Source of the DNA: Streptomyces sp. NBC_00464
Lineage (GTDB): Bacteria; Actinomycetota; Actinomycetes; Streptomycetales; Streptomycetaceae
DNA: 64,000 nt
Reading direction: 5' to 3'
NCBI RefSeq assembly: GCF_036013915.1
Contig: NZ_CP107899.1
Coordinates: 5,394,001 to 5,458,000 of the forward strand
Shown here piece by piece: positions 45,141-54,300 of this stretch. Each line of letters starts with the position of its first letter. Position 1 is the first letter of the stretch. Made by a program: the position numbers and the translations under genes. Below the pieces are notes generated by a model, which was not told the DNA's origin, made no database searches, and worked only from the letters and a program-made list of their open reading frames with translations.

Positions 45141-45761
45141 TCGCAGCGCCATCAAGTCGCCGTTGAAAACCGCCTCGCGCTCGAACATGCGGACGCCGCG
45201 GGCCACTGTCTGCCGTACACCGCGGTGCGGCTGTCCGACCCCGCCACCGGGGTTCCGGTCACCGCCCCCGGCACCGACGGTGAGATCTGGGCGCGCGGTC
45301 CGCAGGTCTTCCATGGGTACTGGAACAACGCCGAGGCGACCCGCCGGGCCATCGACGAGGCCGGATGGTTCCGCTCGGGAGACATCGGGCGCCTCGACGG
45401 GCAGGGCCTGCTGTATGCGGTCGGTCGGCTCAAGGGCGTCATCATCAGCGGCGGCGAGAACATCTACCCCGCCGAGATCGAGAACGTTCTGGCTGACTGC
45501 CCGGGCGTGCGCGAGGCGGCCGTCGTCGCCATGCCGCACTCCCGGTGGACCGAGACGCCCGTCGCCGTGGTGTGCCCCGAGGGCGATGAACCGCTCTCCA
45601 CGGCGGACGTCCGCGCCTTCGCCGGCGGCCGGCCGGCCCGCTACAGGACTCCGACCGCGGTCATCCTGCGCGACACCCTGCCGCGCAACGGCAGTGGCAA
45701 GGTCGACAAGCCGGCCCTGCGCGCCCGGCTTCTCGCTTCGGGAGCCACCACCGGGGAGTGA
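45141..45761 (+). pseudogene. 5'-truncated acyl-CoA ligase/AMP-binding enzyme
   Basis: The open frame carries only the C-terminal part of an adenylate-forming enzyme. The A5-like GEIWARGPQVFHGYW, A7 GWFRSGDIGRLDGQG, A8 GRLKGVIISGGENIYPAEIE and A10 LPRNGSGKVDKPAL with the catalytic Lys are present. The ATP-binding A3 loop and about 330 N-terminal residues are missing. The frame is open back to a stop at 45138 with no credible start and lies 98 bases from the tRNA. A GTG at 45225 could start a 178-residue protein, but it would lack the active core. It is read as the remnant left at a recombination junction. Confidence 0.82.
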
Positions 45762-45768
45762 ACCGCGC

Positions 45769-47199
45769 TCACCGCGTGCGGCGCCGGCCGTCCAGGTAGC
45801 GCAGGGCGGAACGGGCCGCGTGCCGCCCGCACATGCCGTGGACGCCGGCGCCGGGCGGGGTGGCCGCCGAGCACAGGAATACGCCCGGCACACCGGTGCG
45901 GTAGGGGTCGAGGGCCGGTCGCGGGCGGCACAGCGTCTGCCACGGGGTGTTGGCGCCGGTGAGGATGTCGCCACCGACGTAGTTCGCGTTGCCCTGTGCG
46001 AGCGCCTCGGGCGGCGTCACCGCCATGCCCACCACCCGCTCCCGGAACTTCGGGGCGAACCCTTCGATCTGGCTCAGCACCCTCTCGGTGGCGTCGCCGC
46101 GGTAGCCGGCCGGTACGTGTGCGTACGCGTACACCGGCTTCACGTCGCCCACGGCCCGCCCCTGGTCGGCCAGATACTGCTGGCCGACCAGTACGAACGG
46201 ACGCTCGGGCATCCGACCCCGCGCCACCAGCCGCTCGGCGTCGGCGATCTCCTCCAGCGTCCCGCCCAGGTGCACGGTCCCGGCCCGGCGGCATGCCTCG
46301 CCGGCCCACGGGACACCGCCCTCCACGGCAAGGTCCACCTTGAACGCGGCCGGGCCGTGCCGCCAACGCCCGTAGGCGCGCCGCACCCGCGCCGGCATCC
46401 GGTCGCCCAGCAGGGCCGCCGCCGAGGCAGGGGCGAGGTCCAGCACGATCGCCGCGGCCGAGGGCAGCTGGGCCAGCGACGTGACGCGTACTCCCGTCTC
46501 GACCATGCCGCCGAGCTCGGCCAGCCGGGAGACCAGCGCCCGCGCGATGGACTGCGAGCCGCCCTCCGCGACCGGCCAGCCCCAACGGTGGCCCGCCGCG
46601 ATGTGCACCAGCCCGATGGCGCTGCTGACCGGCCGGTCGAGCCGGGAGAAGGTGTGTGCCGCGGCGCCGGCGAACAGCGCGCGGGCCGGCGCGGTCCGCC
46701 ACCGTCGGGCCAGCACCGTGGCGGGCCACAGGGCCGACAGCCCGAAGCGGGCGAGCGCGACCGGATGCGCGGGACGGTGCAGCACGGGGGCGAGGATGTC
46801 CGTCGCCAGGTCCGCGAAGGAGGCCGTGAGGGGCTCGAACAGCCTGCGCCAGGCGGGTCCGTCGGGCCCGAGGCGCGCCGCTGTGCCGGTCACCGAGCGC
46901 TCCAGCGCCGCCTCCCGGCCGCCGTCCAGCGGGTGAGCCAGGTCGATCTCGGGGAACGCCCAGCGCAGGCCGTGCCGTTCGTGGTCGAACGAGCGGAAGA
47001 AGGGCGAGCTGACCCCGATCGGATGGACGCCGGAGCAGTGGTCGTGCAGCAGCCCGGGGAGTGTCGCCTCGCCGCTGCGCATCCCGCCGCCGGCCTCCTG
47101 CCGGGCCTCCAGCACAGTGACCCGTACGCCCTGCTCCGCCAGCGTCACCGCCGCCGCGAGTCCGTTGGGGCCGGAACCGACCACCACCGCATCGACCAC
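45769..47199 (-). CDS. Phytoene-desaturase-like FAD oxidoreductase
   Basis: A 476-residue flavoprotein of the CrtI/NAD(P)/FAD-dependent amine-oxidase-like group. The N-terminal dinucleotide motif is AVVVGSGPNGLAAAVTLAEQG followed by VLEARQEAGGGMRSGE. The C-terminal FAD motif GVFLCSAATPPGAGVHGMCG is also typical. GTG 47199 has GGAG seven bases upstream. Streptomyces have several such proteins outside carotenoid clusters with unknown substrates. It converges on the truncated ligase, 8 bases apart. Confidence 0.88.
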   Translation of the reverse strand: MVDAVVVGSGPNGLAAAVTLAEQGVRVTVLEARQEAGGGMRSGEATLPGLLHDHCSGVHPIGVSSPFFRSFDHERHGLRWAFPEIDLAHPLDGGREAALERSVTGTAARLGPDGPAWRRLFEPLTASFADLATDILAPVLHRPAHPVALARFGLSALWPATVLARRWRTAPARALFAGAAAHTFSRLDRPVSSAIGLVHIAAGHRWGWPVAEGGSQSIARALVSRLAELGGMVETGVRVTSLAQLPSAAAIVLDLAPASAAALLGDRMPARVRRAYGRWRHGPAAFKVDLAVEGGVPWAGEACRRAGTVHLGGTLEEIADAERLVARGRMPERPFVLVGQQYLADQGRAVGDVKPVYAYAHVPAGYRGDATERVLSQIEGFAPKFRERVVGMAVTPPEALAQGNANYVGGDILTGANTPWQTLCRPRPALDPYRTGVPGVFLCSAATPPGAGVHGMCGRHAARSALRYLDGRRRTR

Positions 47200-47390
47200 G
47201 CGTCAACTCCACTTTGGTCAGGGATTGCTGACGGTTCGCCAGCTGCCCGACCAGCATGGCACAACCCGTACCGGCGGCAGTCGCTACCTGCCAACTGCAC
47301 CAGGCGCACCGGATCGGTGCCGGCAGACCCAGGCCTGCCGCCCGGGCTGGCCGCACCGCACCGCACTGCATCTCCATCGGAGGTTTGGCC

Positions 47391-47681
47391 ATGCCGAGAT
47401 TCCGCGCCCTCGATCCGCTGCTGCTGCGGATCGCCACGAATCCCGCAGAAGATCCGACCGCCTCCCGGCACGCGGTCCGGCTGGACGCGGGGTTCCGGCC
47501 GGCGTCCGCGGACGAGATCGTCGACCACCTGCGCGCGTCGGCTATGGTGCGATGCGCTTCGGACTTCCGGAGCGCGGATGCCGCGCGACAGTGCGCGCGT
47601 GCGCCGCACCAGGATCGCGGCGGGAACCTGTCACCTATTCCCGTCGGCCGCCGTCCGAGGGTGCGCCGGATGCGGCCGTGA
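47391..47681 (+). CDS. Small hypothetical protein coupled to the DUF1906 gene
   Basis: A 96-residue protein I do not recognise. ATG 47391 has GGAGG eight bases upstream, and the stop overlaps the start of the next gene by four bases (GTGA at 47678-47681). Both support a real gene. The first 50 residues (FRALDPLLLRIATNPAED and a helix around DEIVDHLRASA) look like a folded N-terminus, faintly like the start of lantibiotic dehydratase-type proteins. The last 45 are Arg-rich and look like non-native frame. It could be a frameshifted fragment of a larger gene. Confidence 0.5.
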   Translation: MPRFRALDPLLLRIATNPAEDPTASRHAVRLDAGFRPASADEIVDHLRASAMVRCASDFRSADAARQCARAPHQDRGGNLSPIPVGRRPRVRRMRP

Positions 47682-48532
47682 GCCGCACTGAATGGGGTGG
47701 GGAATTGTCCAGACATCGGCTGTCCAGAAAGAGCCGTTACATCGCCTGGGCGACAGCGGGGGCTGTCGTCGTCGCAGGTGCCGGGATTGCGGCACAGACG
47801 TCCATGGCGGCCACCGCCTGGCCGGCACAGAAGACGTACACCGGCCGGGCTTTCGACGCCTGCACCGCGCCCTCGCTCAGCGCGATGAAGGCGTGGCACA
47901 CGGGGTACTACGGCGCAGCCGCCGTCTACATCGGCGGGAAGAACCGTGGCTGCGCCCAGCCCAACCTGACCAGGTCCTGGGTGAAGTCGGTCAACGCCAC
48001 CGGATGGAAGCTCATCCCGCTCTACGTCGGCGCGCAGCCGCCCTGCCAGAAGAGCGCGAACCGGGAGAGGTTCACCTCGGCCACGGCCGCCTCCGTCGGA
48101 GCGAGCAACGCCAAGGACGCGATTGCCAAGGCATCGGCGCTCGGCATGAAGGCCGGCAGCCCCGTCTACCTGGACATGGAGCCGTACAGCATCACCGACA
48201 AGGCGTGCAACGACGCTGTCCTGACGTACGTGCGCTCCTTCACCAGGACACTGCGCAACGCCACCTACCGTGGCGGCTTCTACGGATTCAGCAGTTCCAG
48301 CGCCAAGGCCATCGCCACCGCCACGAACAAGACGGACCTGCCGGGCAACCTCTGGTACGCGCTGTGGGACAAGAAGAACACGACGACCACGGACTGGCCG
48401 TGGAAGCCGACCCAGTTCACCAACCACAGCCGCGGCCACCAGTACATGGTCAACAGCAAGGAAACCCGCGGCGGCTACACCATCACCGTCGACCGTGACG
48501 CATGGGACGCCCCGGTCGCGATCATCGGCTGA
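47678..48532 (+). CDS. Secreted DUF1906 glycoside-hydrolase-like protein
   Basis: A 284-residue exported protein. A basic N-terminus and hydrophobic stretch (YIAWATAGAVVVAGAGIAA) form a signal peptide, with cleavage probably after SMAATA. The mature part is a DUF1906 (Rv2525c-like) TIM-barrel: GRAFDACTAPSLSAMKAW, WKLIPLYVGAQPPC, MKAGSPVYLDMEPY with the putative catalytic acidic pair, and GFYGFSSSSAKAI. Such proteins are thought to act on peptidoglycan or cell-surface glycans. GTG 47678 overlaps the preceding stop; TTG 47706 is an alternative start closer to the signal peptide. Confidence 0.87.
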   Translation: MSRTEWGGELSRHRLSRKSRYIAWATAGAVVVAGAGIAAQTSMAATAWPAQKTYTGRAFDACTAPSLSAMKAWHTGYYGAAAVYIGGKNRGCAQPNLTRSWVKSVNATGWKLIPLYVGAQPPCQKSANRERFTSATAASVGASNAKDAIAKASALGMKAGSPVYLDMEPYSITDKACNDAVLTYVRSFTRTLRNATYRGGFYGFSSSSAKAIATATNKTDLPGNLWYALWDKKNTTTTDWPWKPTQFTNHSRGHQYMVNSKETRGGYTITVDRDAWDAPVAIIG

Positions 48533-48603
48533 TGGTCCGGCCGGCCTGCGGGTGCCACGTGTGGTTGTTCTGTGTACGTCCAGGAGTCGCCGTCCTCCGG
48601 TAA

Positions 48604-48636
48604 GTCGTGCCGTCGATCAGCGAGAACGTGGCGCCC
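48604..48636. repeat. Left copy of 33-bp direct repeat (VOC gene fragment)
   Basis: This sequence matches 63866-63898 at 32 of 33 positions (28 identical bases in a row). At the right copy it is coding sequence of a VOC gene (GATFSLIDGAT on the minus strand); here it is an orphan fragment in front of the macro-domain gene. The pair brackets 15.3 kb. Confidence 0.85.
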
Positions 48637-48756
48637 CAGGCGGGCCCCTGCCCGGAAGTGACCGGCGAACGACCAGGGTGCGCCCAGCCCGGTCTGTCCA
48701 ATGGAGGGAGCGAACGGGCTTGTGATGCGGTGAGCGCCGGTGACACTGTTGCCGCC

Positions 48757-49944
48757 ATGGCGCCCTCCCTTCCCTTACCCGAACACGATGCGGTACTCGC
48801 GGAGGTGCGGATGGTGAGGCGGGCCGGGGTCGTCGGGCTGCGCTCGCTCAGCATCCCCGAGCTCTCCCGAATAGTGGGCGGGCAACGCTCCGACGGGGCT
48901 GCGACGAGTCCCGCCACGGTCGAGCAGCTGCTGCGCACCGCCGTCGCGGGCATCGGCGGGGGCTCCTTGCAGACCGCGGCCGAGTACAGCCTCGGACTTG
49001 CCGGTGGCACGAGGGACTGGCCGGCGGCCGACCGCCGCCGCCGGGCCGCGCAGGTGTACGGGGTCAGCATCGAACGGTTTCGCAAGCACCACGAGTTGAT
49101 GGTGCTGGGACAGGTTGTCGAACGGATACTCCTCATCGCCGGTGCGGCCGGGAACGCAGGGGTACCCGCTGGCGGAAGCCGCTCCGATGCCGATGCCGAT
49201 GCCGATGCCGATGCCCGGCCGGTGGGGCTCGCCGCCACGCACCGCACGCTTCATCCGCTCGTGCACGGCCGTCGCGTCACCGTGACGGTGCACGCCCACT
49301 CCGTCGAGCTGCTGCGGGACATCGACGTCGTGGTCTCCCCGTCCAACACCCACTTCGAGCTGCCCGCCCCATTCAAGTCGTCGGTCGCTGCCACCCTGCG
49401 ACGCGCGGGAGCACGCAAGGACCCTGCGGGGGGACTCGTCGAGGACTGCGTGCACGACGAGTTGCGGGGGTGGGCCGCCCGGAACGGAATGCTGGGCCGG
49501 GCGGCCCTGCCGGGAACCGTGGCCGGCACCTCGGCCGGTGCGCTGACGGAGCAGGGGGTGCGGCGGATCTACCACGTGGCCGTGGCCGTCCCGCGCCCCG
49601 ACAGCAATGATTACGATGTCCCGCCCGCGGTCGTCAGCCGTTCCGTGGCCGCCGCCTTCGCCCTCCTCGCCCAGGAGTCCGCCGAGGCGGACCCGCCGCT
49701 CCTCTCCATCTGCCTGCCGCTGCTCGGCGCGGGGCGCGGTGGTCTCGCGCTGCTGGAGAGCTTCGGTGCCGTGTGGCCCGTCGTCGAGGCCGAACTGGCC
49801 CGCGGGGCTCCGTGGGAGGTCCACTTCGTGCTGCGCAGCCAAGCGAAGGCGGACCTTGTCGAACGGCTCCTTTCGGGCGGACGTACCGGTGGGCAGGGGG
49901 CGCCGGTGAACAGCGGAGCGCCACGGAACAGGGAGCGCCAGTGA
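48757..49944 (+). CDS. Macro-domain protein with actinobacterial N-terminal helical domain
   Basis: A 395-residue cytoplasmic protein. Residues about 1-140 form a helical domain with SLGLAGGTRDWPAADRRRRAAQ and YGVSIERFRKHHE, a pattern common at the N-termini of actinobacterial signalling and conflict proteins. A six-residue-period Asp-Ala linker (SDADADADADA) follows. Residues about 180-370 match a macro domain: DIDVVVSPSNTHFE in place of the usual NAANs, and LPLLGAGRGGLALLES as the second ADP-ribose loop. It may bind or remove ADP-ribose. ATG 48757 was chosen for lack of a better ribosome binding site; GTGs at 48730 and 48742 are possible. Its stop overlaps the next start (GTGA). Confidence 0.75.
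   Translation: MAPSLPLPEHDAVLAEVRMVRRAGVVGLRSLSIPELSRIVGGQRSDGAATSPATVEQLLRTAVAGIGGGSLQTAAEYSLGLAGGTRDWPAADRRRRAAQVYGVSIERFRKHHELMVLGQVVERILLIAGAAGNAGVPAGGSRSDADADADADARPVGLAATHRTLHPLVHGRRVTVTVHAHSVELLRDIDVVVSPSNTHFELPAPFKSSVAATLRRAGARKDPAGGLVEDCVHDELRGWAARNGMLGRAALPGTVAGTSAGALTEQGVRRIYHVAVAVPRPDSNDYDVPPAVVSRSVAAAFALLAQESAEADPPLLSICLPLLGAGRGGLALLESFGAVWPVVEAELARGAPWEVHFVLRSQAKADLVERLLSGGRTGGQGAPVNSGAPRNRERQ
49186..49215 (+). repeat. Hexanucleotide tandem repeat GATGCC x5
   Basis: Five perfect copies encode an (Asp-Ala)n linker between the two domains of the macro protein. In-frame slippage would change linker length by two residues per unit. Confidence 0.9.
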
Positions 49945-50621
49945 ACCCGTACGCCGTGCTCGCCGCTGCCGCTGCGCAGTGGGAGCGGATCTCCGGACAG
50001 CTCGGCCCCGAGCCGCGGGAGCGGCTTGCCGCGTTGCTGGGCCGGATGCGCCGCGACGCCCGGGACCAACAGTCCGGTCGGCGGCGGTACGAGGCCGCGC
50101 TGGGTGCCGTGGAGCTGCTCGCCGATGGACTGCCCGAGCTGTTCGGCAGTGAGCAGCAGGCGCGATTGACCCTCATGGAAGCGGTCCCCGACGCCGGCGT
50201 GGAGGAAGCCACCCACCTGGGCTTCAGCGCCGAGGACCTGGCCGTCCTGCTGATCGACGGGCACCGGATGGTGGGTCCGCTGCTGGGTCCGGTGCGTGAA
50301 CGAGCCCTGGCAGCTGCGGCGTTGGACGTGGAGACCGTGTTTCTGGCTGGTACGGATCCATATGCGCCGGGGCTGATCCGGCTGAGCGGCCGGGGCGGCG
50401 CCGTGCGGCTGCCGGCTTTCCAGTTCGCCGCGGACCACCGGCCCCGGGCGATCGCGCTGGGAGTCAACGAGATCCTGGCCGCGGACCGTGACCCCTGGGG
50501 TGCGGCGGACTGGTGGCTTTCCGTCAACGGCTGGCTCGGCGCCCGCCCCGAAGCGCTCATCGGCACCGTCAGGGAACAGCAACTCATCGATACCGCACGA
50601 CTGTTGACTGAGCAGGAGTAG
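49941..50621 (+). CDS. MbcA/ParS-like antitoxin (DUF2384-type C-terminus)
   Basis: A 226-residue protein directly upstream of a RES-domain toxin. The last 50 residues (RDPWGAADWWLSVNGWLGARPEALIG) resemble the toxin-binding DUF2384/MbcA-ParS-Xre domain. This is normally dPvaWLrtPNpaLGGrtPLell, here modified. The larger N-terminal part is Leu/Ala-rich and helical and I do not recognise it; no clear HTH is visible. GTG 49941 has GGGAG five bases upstream and overlaps the macro gene by four bases. Two bases separate it from the RES gene. By analogy it should neutralise the RES enzyme. Confidence 0.6.
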   Translation: MNPYAVLAAAAAQWERISGQLGPEPRERLAALLGRMRRDARDQQSGRRRYEAALGAVELLADGLPELFGSEQQARLTLMEAVPDAGVEEATHLGFSAEDLAVLLIDGHRMVGPLLGPVRERALAAAALDVETVFLAGTDPYAPGLIRLSGRGGAVRLPAFQFAADHRPRAIALGVNEILAADRDPWGAADWWLSVNGWLGARPEALIGTVREQQLIDTARLLTEQE

Positions 50622-50623
50622 CC

Positions 50624-51292
50624 GTGCCGAACTACCGCCCGCCGACCGGCCTGTCCGGGACCCCCACCAAGGTCGAGTTGGCCGCCGATACCCTGCTGTA
50701 CCGGGTGCATGCCGCACACCGGGCCCCGGACGGCTTCAACCCGGTCCCGGCGCACTGTCTGTACGGGGGCGGACGTTTCGACTCGACCGCCTGCGACCGG
50801 TACGGATATCTCTACGCGGGTCTCGGGCCGGCGACCGCCGTCTGCGAGACATTGCTGCGCGGCATACCGTTCGACCCCTCGGGCGGACCGCGCCTGGTCC
50901 CACGCGTCGCGGTCGCGGACCGCCGGCTCTCCACACTGCGGCTGACCACCGACGTCACCGTGATCTCCCTGACCACCGCCGAGGACCTCGCGGCTGTCCA
51001 TCAGGACAGCTGGCTGGTCCAGACGGAGGCCCACGAGTACGCGTACACGCGCGACTGGGCCCACTGGATCCGCCGCCACACCGGCCCTTGGGCGCAAGGG
51101 CTCGTCTGGGCCTCGAAGCGGGAGCCCGGCGACCGCACCGTGGTCCTCTTCGGTGATCGCTGCCCGCCGGACGTGCTGGAGGCCACAGCCGGCGACCCGG
51201 TGGACTTCGGAACGCCGGAAGGCGAGGAGTGGCTCAACTCGGTGCTGCAGCCCTACCGAGTCCAACTGCCCCCGACCGACGTCCGTCCCTGA
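50624..51292 (+). CDS. RES-domain protein (NAD+-degrading toxin family)
   Basis: A 222-residue protein with the RES fold, found in toxins such as MbcT and ParT/Res that deplete NAD+ or modify proteins with it. LYRVHAAHR supplies the conserved Arg (R27), RFDSTACDRYGYLYAGLGPATAVCETLL the conserved GRF block and Glu (E75), and the later WASKREPG a possible Ser. It follows an antitoxin-like gene by two bases, the usual antitoxin-toxin order of RES-Xre modules. It is longer than free RES toxins (about 150-190 residues), with a modest C-terminal extension. Catalysis (phosphorolysis or hydrolysis of NAD+) is inferred from family knowledge. Confidence 0.82.
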   Translation: MPNYRPPTGLSGTPTKVELAADTLLYRVHAAHRAPDGFNPVPAHCLYGGGRFDSTACDRYGYLYAGLGPATAVCETLLRGIPFDPSGGPRLVPRVAVADRRLSTLRLTTDVTVISLTTAEDLAAVHQDSWLVQTEAHEYAYTRDWAHWIRRHTGPWAQGLVWASKREPGDRTVVLFGDRCPPDVLEATAGDPVDFGTPEGEEWLNSVLQPYRVQLPPTDVRP

Positions 51293-51313
51293 TGTCCGGA
51301 GAGGAAGTGCCGT

Positions 51314-54300
51314 ATGTCCCCAGAGGCCGCGACAGCACACGCGGTGGCTGCGGAAGCCGCCTACCGGAGCTACTGCGAGACCTTCGAATCCGAGCTGCTC
51401 ACCCGGGCGACCGAGGAGTTCGAGCAGGCATTCGAGGAGCCCGGATCCGACGGGGATTGGGCCGTATGGCGTGTCATGTTCGGTCATCTGCGCTGCTTCC
51501 AGTACGACGAGGCACCCTCGGCGCCGCTGTTGCGGCACACCTGGAATCTGCTGAGCGAGGGCCTCGACGCCCTGCCGGACGACGACGGTGAACAGGACGG
51601 AACCCGCACGATCGCACACCTCCTGCTGGCGAACTGCTCAGCCCTCCGCTACGACGCGAGCCGGGGGAGGAGCGCCGAAGCGCGTACGGCGCTGCTCGAC
51701 GAAGCGATCCGGCGGCATGCCGAGGCCGAACCGTGGGCACGGACCCCGGCGGAGGATCCGTCCAGCGAGCTCGGCACCCTGCTCGCCGTTCACCGGGTTC
51801 AGGGGCGTCTCCTCCTGGAACGCCACCGGCTGACAGCCGACCTGCGGGCCGCCGAGAGCGCGGTCACGTACCACCGAGCCGTGCTGGCCGTGCCGCCACC
51901 TGTGGATGAACTCCCGGTCAGTTGGTATGAGTTGGGCCTGGCCTTGTTCGCGTGCGGAACGGGTGCCCCGGACCGTGCCGCGCTGGAGGCGGCACAGGAG
52001 GCGTTCGAGACCGCGTTCACCCTGGCCCGGGGTGCGGAGGCCAGTACCGAGCCCTGGTTCCGGGAGGCGGAGATCCGGCTGGCCGCCGTGCACTGCTGGA
52101 TCTGGGCGACATGGCAGGACCGGGTCCACGGCGACGCCGCGATTGCGGCCGTGGACCGGCTGCTGGCCGAGCAGGGTTCGGAAGAGCGGCTGGAGCCCCT
52201 CTTCCGGCACCTTTTCGCGACCGTGCTCTTCGAAAAGGGGGGAAGAGAGACCGACGGGGCGGAGCAGGACCGGGCCATAGCCATGATGCGGCGGCTGGTG
52301 CGGGAGGCGCCGCCCGGCCCGGACGCCGCGAAGACTCAGCGGCTGTTGCTGCTGGCCGGCTTCCAGCAGACCCGCTACTACCACGATGAGGATCCGGAGC
52401 GGGCCAGAGAGGCCGCCCGTGCGGCGACGCTTGCCCTGGCCCAGGATCCGGTGGACCCCGAGATGGCCGGCCCTGCCCGGATGCTCCAGGTCTGGGGACG
52501 CACGATACTGGACCACCGCGGATTGCTGACGCCCGAGGACGAGAAGGCCATTCCCGCCGTCACTTCCGAGGAGGCGCAAGCTCTCGTGGCGGAGATGGCG
52601 GAGAAGATCGGGAACGGCAGCCTCCATCCGTTCCAGGGCGATACACACCCTGACTTTCCGGGGCTGGTCGACGGGCTGCTGGGGCGGAAACGCAAGTCCA
52701 GCGACTTCGCTCTTCTGTACGGGTCCTGGTGCGGGATGGCGGCAGGGAGCAGTCGTGCGCGCGTCGCGTTGTACCTGCTGACGGGGTTCCTGATGGTGGA
52801 TCTGGACGGGGCGGTGATCAGCGAGGAGCGCCGGGACACGCTCATCGAGGCGATGGTGGAGACGGACAAGGACGACCAGGTCTGGCAACGCCGCGCCCAC
52901 CGGGCCGCAGCCTGGGCGCTGCTCCAGTACGAGATGCGGGGCCGCGGACGCGGGACGGACGAGGTGGCCGCCCACCTCGAACTGGCGGGGCTGGGCGGAT
53001 CGACCGGCGGTGACCCGGACGACTTCGAATCCGGGCTCCTCGGCATGATGGCCCGGCTGCACCGGGGCCAGGCGGACGGGGCAGTCGATGACCTCGAAGC
53101 GGCGGGCGATATCCAGCGGATACTGCGGGACAACCCCGCAGTGCCGGCGCACCTGGCAGCGCTGATCGAGGCCCAGCAGGTGTCCTTCCAGGTGCGGGAA
53201 GCCGTCCGGCGGGGAGACCTGGCGGAGGTGGACGAGAGCATTGTGCGGGTGGGTGCCATTCGCGACGGACTGGCTCCGGACGATCCGGCCAGGTCGGAGC
53301 TGTGGGTGTTCCTGAGCAACATGAGCATGAGACGTGAGGCACTCGCCGTACAGCTCGACAAGCCGCCCTCGCCGCTGCCGAACGTGCCCACCGTCGAAGA
53401 ACTGCGCCACGACAGCGCACCCTTTCCCCGTGGTCACCGTGCCTGGATCCTGGGCGACAGTGGTGCGAGCCGGCTGACCGTCGCCTGCCTGAACGGGGAC
53501 CTGGACGTGCTCGCCGAGGCGCTGGAACTCATCGGAGAGGCACGTGAGCTGGCGGAGCCGGATCTCAGGGCGCGCCTGAGGTACACCGGTCTGCTGGCTG
53601 CCACCCATGACGCGATGGCCCGTATGCACCCCGACAGCGGGCCGCGTGAAGCACATCTGGATCTCGCGATCGGTTTCTACGAGGAGTGTTACGCGGGCAC
53701 GGGCGGACCCGAGCAACCGACCCACTCGGCCGCCGCGCTCGGGCTGGCCCGTGCCTGCCGGGAGCGGGCCTCCCGCCGGCCGCGGGGGGCTTCCCGAGAC
53801 CGGCAAAGGGCCTTGGCCCTCGGCCTGGACAGCCTGCGTGGATACACCTGGGCCGCGCTCCTTCAGTCCGCCACCGCCCACGCCGCGCAGGCGGTGGCCC
53901 AGTCCACCGCCGAAGCGCTCGAAGTCGCCTCCTGGGCGCTGCAGGAGGGTGCGCTCGAATCCGCTGTGGAGGCGCTGGAAGCCTGCCGGGGCCTTTCCCT
54001 GCACGCCGCCACCACCTCCAGGACCGTGCCGCATCGGCTTGCCGCCGCCGGTCTCGACGAACTGGCCGATGAATGGCGTGCGGCCGGATCGGGCGCGGGT
54101 GATGAGGGCGTGCTCGGCGATGTCGGTGCGGGGGACGTACCGAGCGCGCTGCGCCGCAGAGTGCTCACCGCCTTGCGCGCGGACGCGACCGAGGCCGGTG
54201 ACCGGCTGCTGGACCCGCCCGGCATCGCTGCCGTCGCCGAAGCGCTGCGCGCGCTCGACCGGGACGCGTTGGTCTACCTGGTGCCGCAGTCGGAGGACGG

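Noticed and set aside
45000..45974. Minus-strand frame running across the tRNA and the ligase fragment
   Set aside because: It starts inside the reverse complement of the tRNA (GLEPTADGL is the known artefact of translating tRNAs) and overlaps the ligase motifs.
49186..49215. CRISPR or regulatory repeat
   Set aside because: Perfect hexamer units without spacers inside a coding frame: a simple coding microsatellite.
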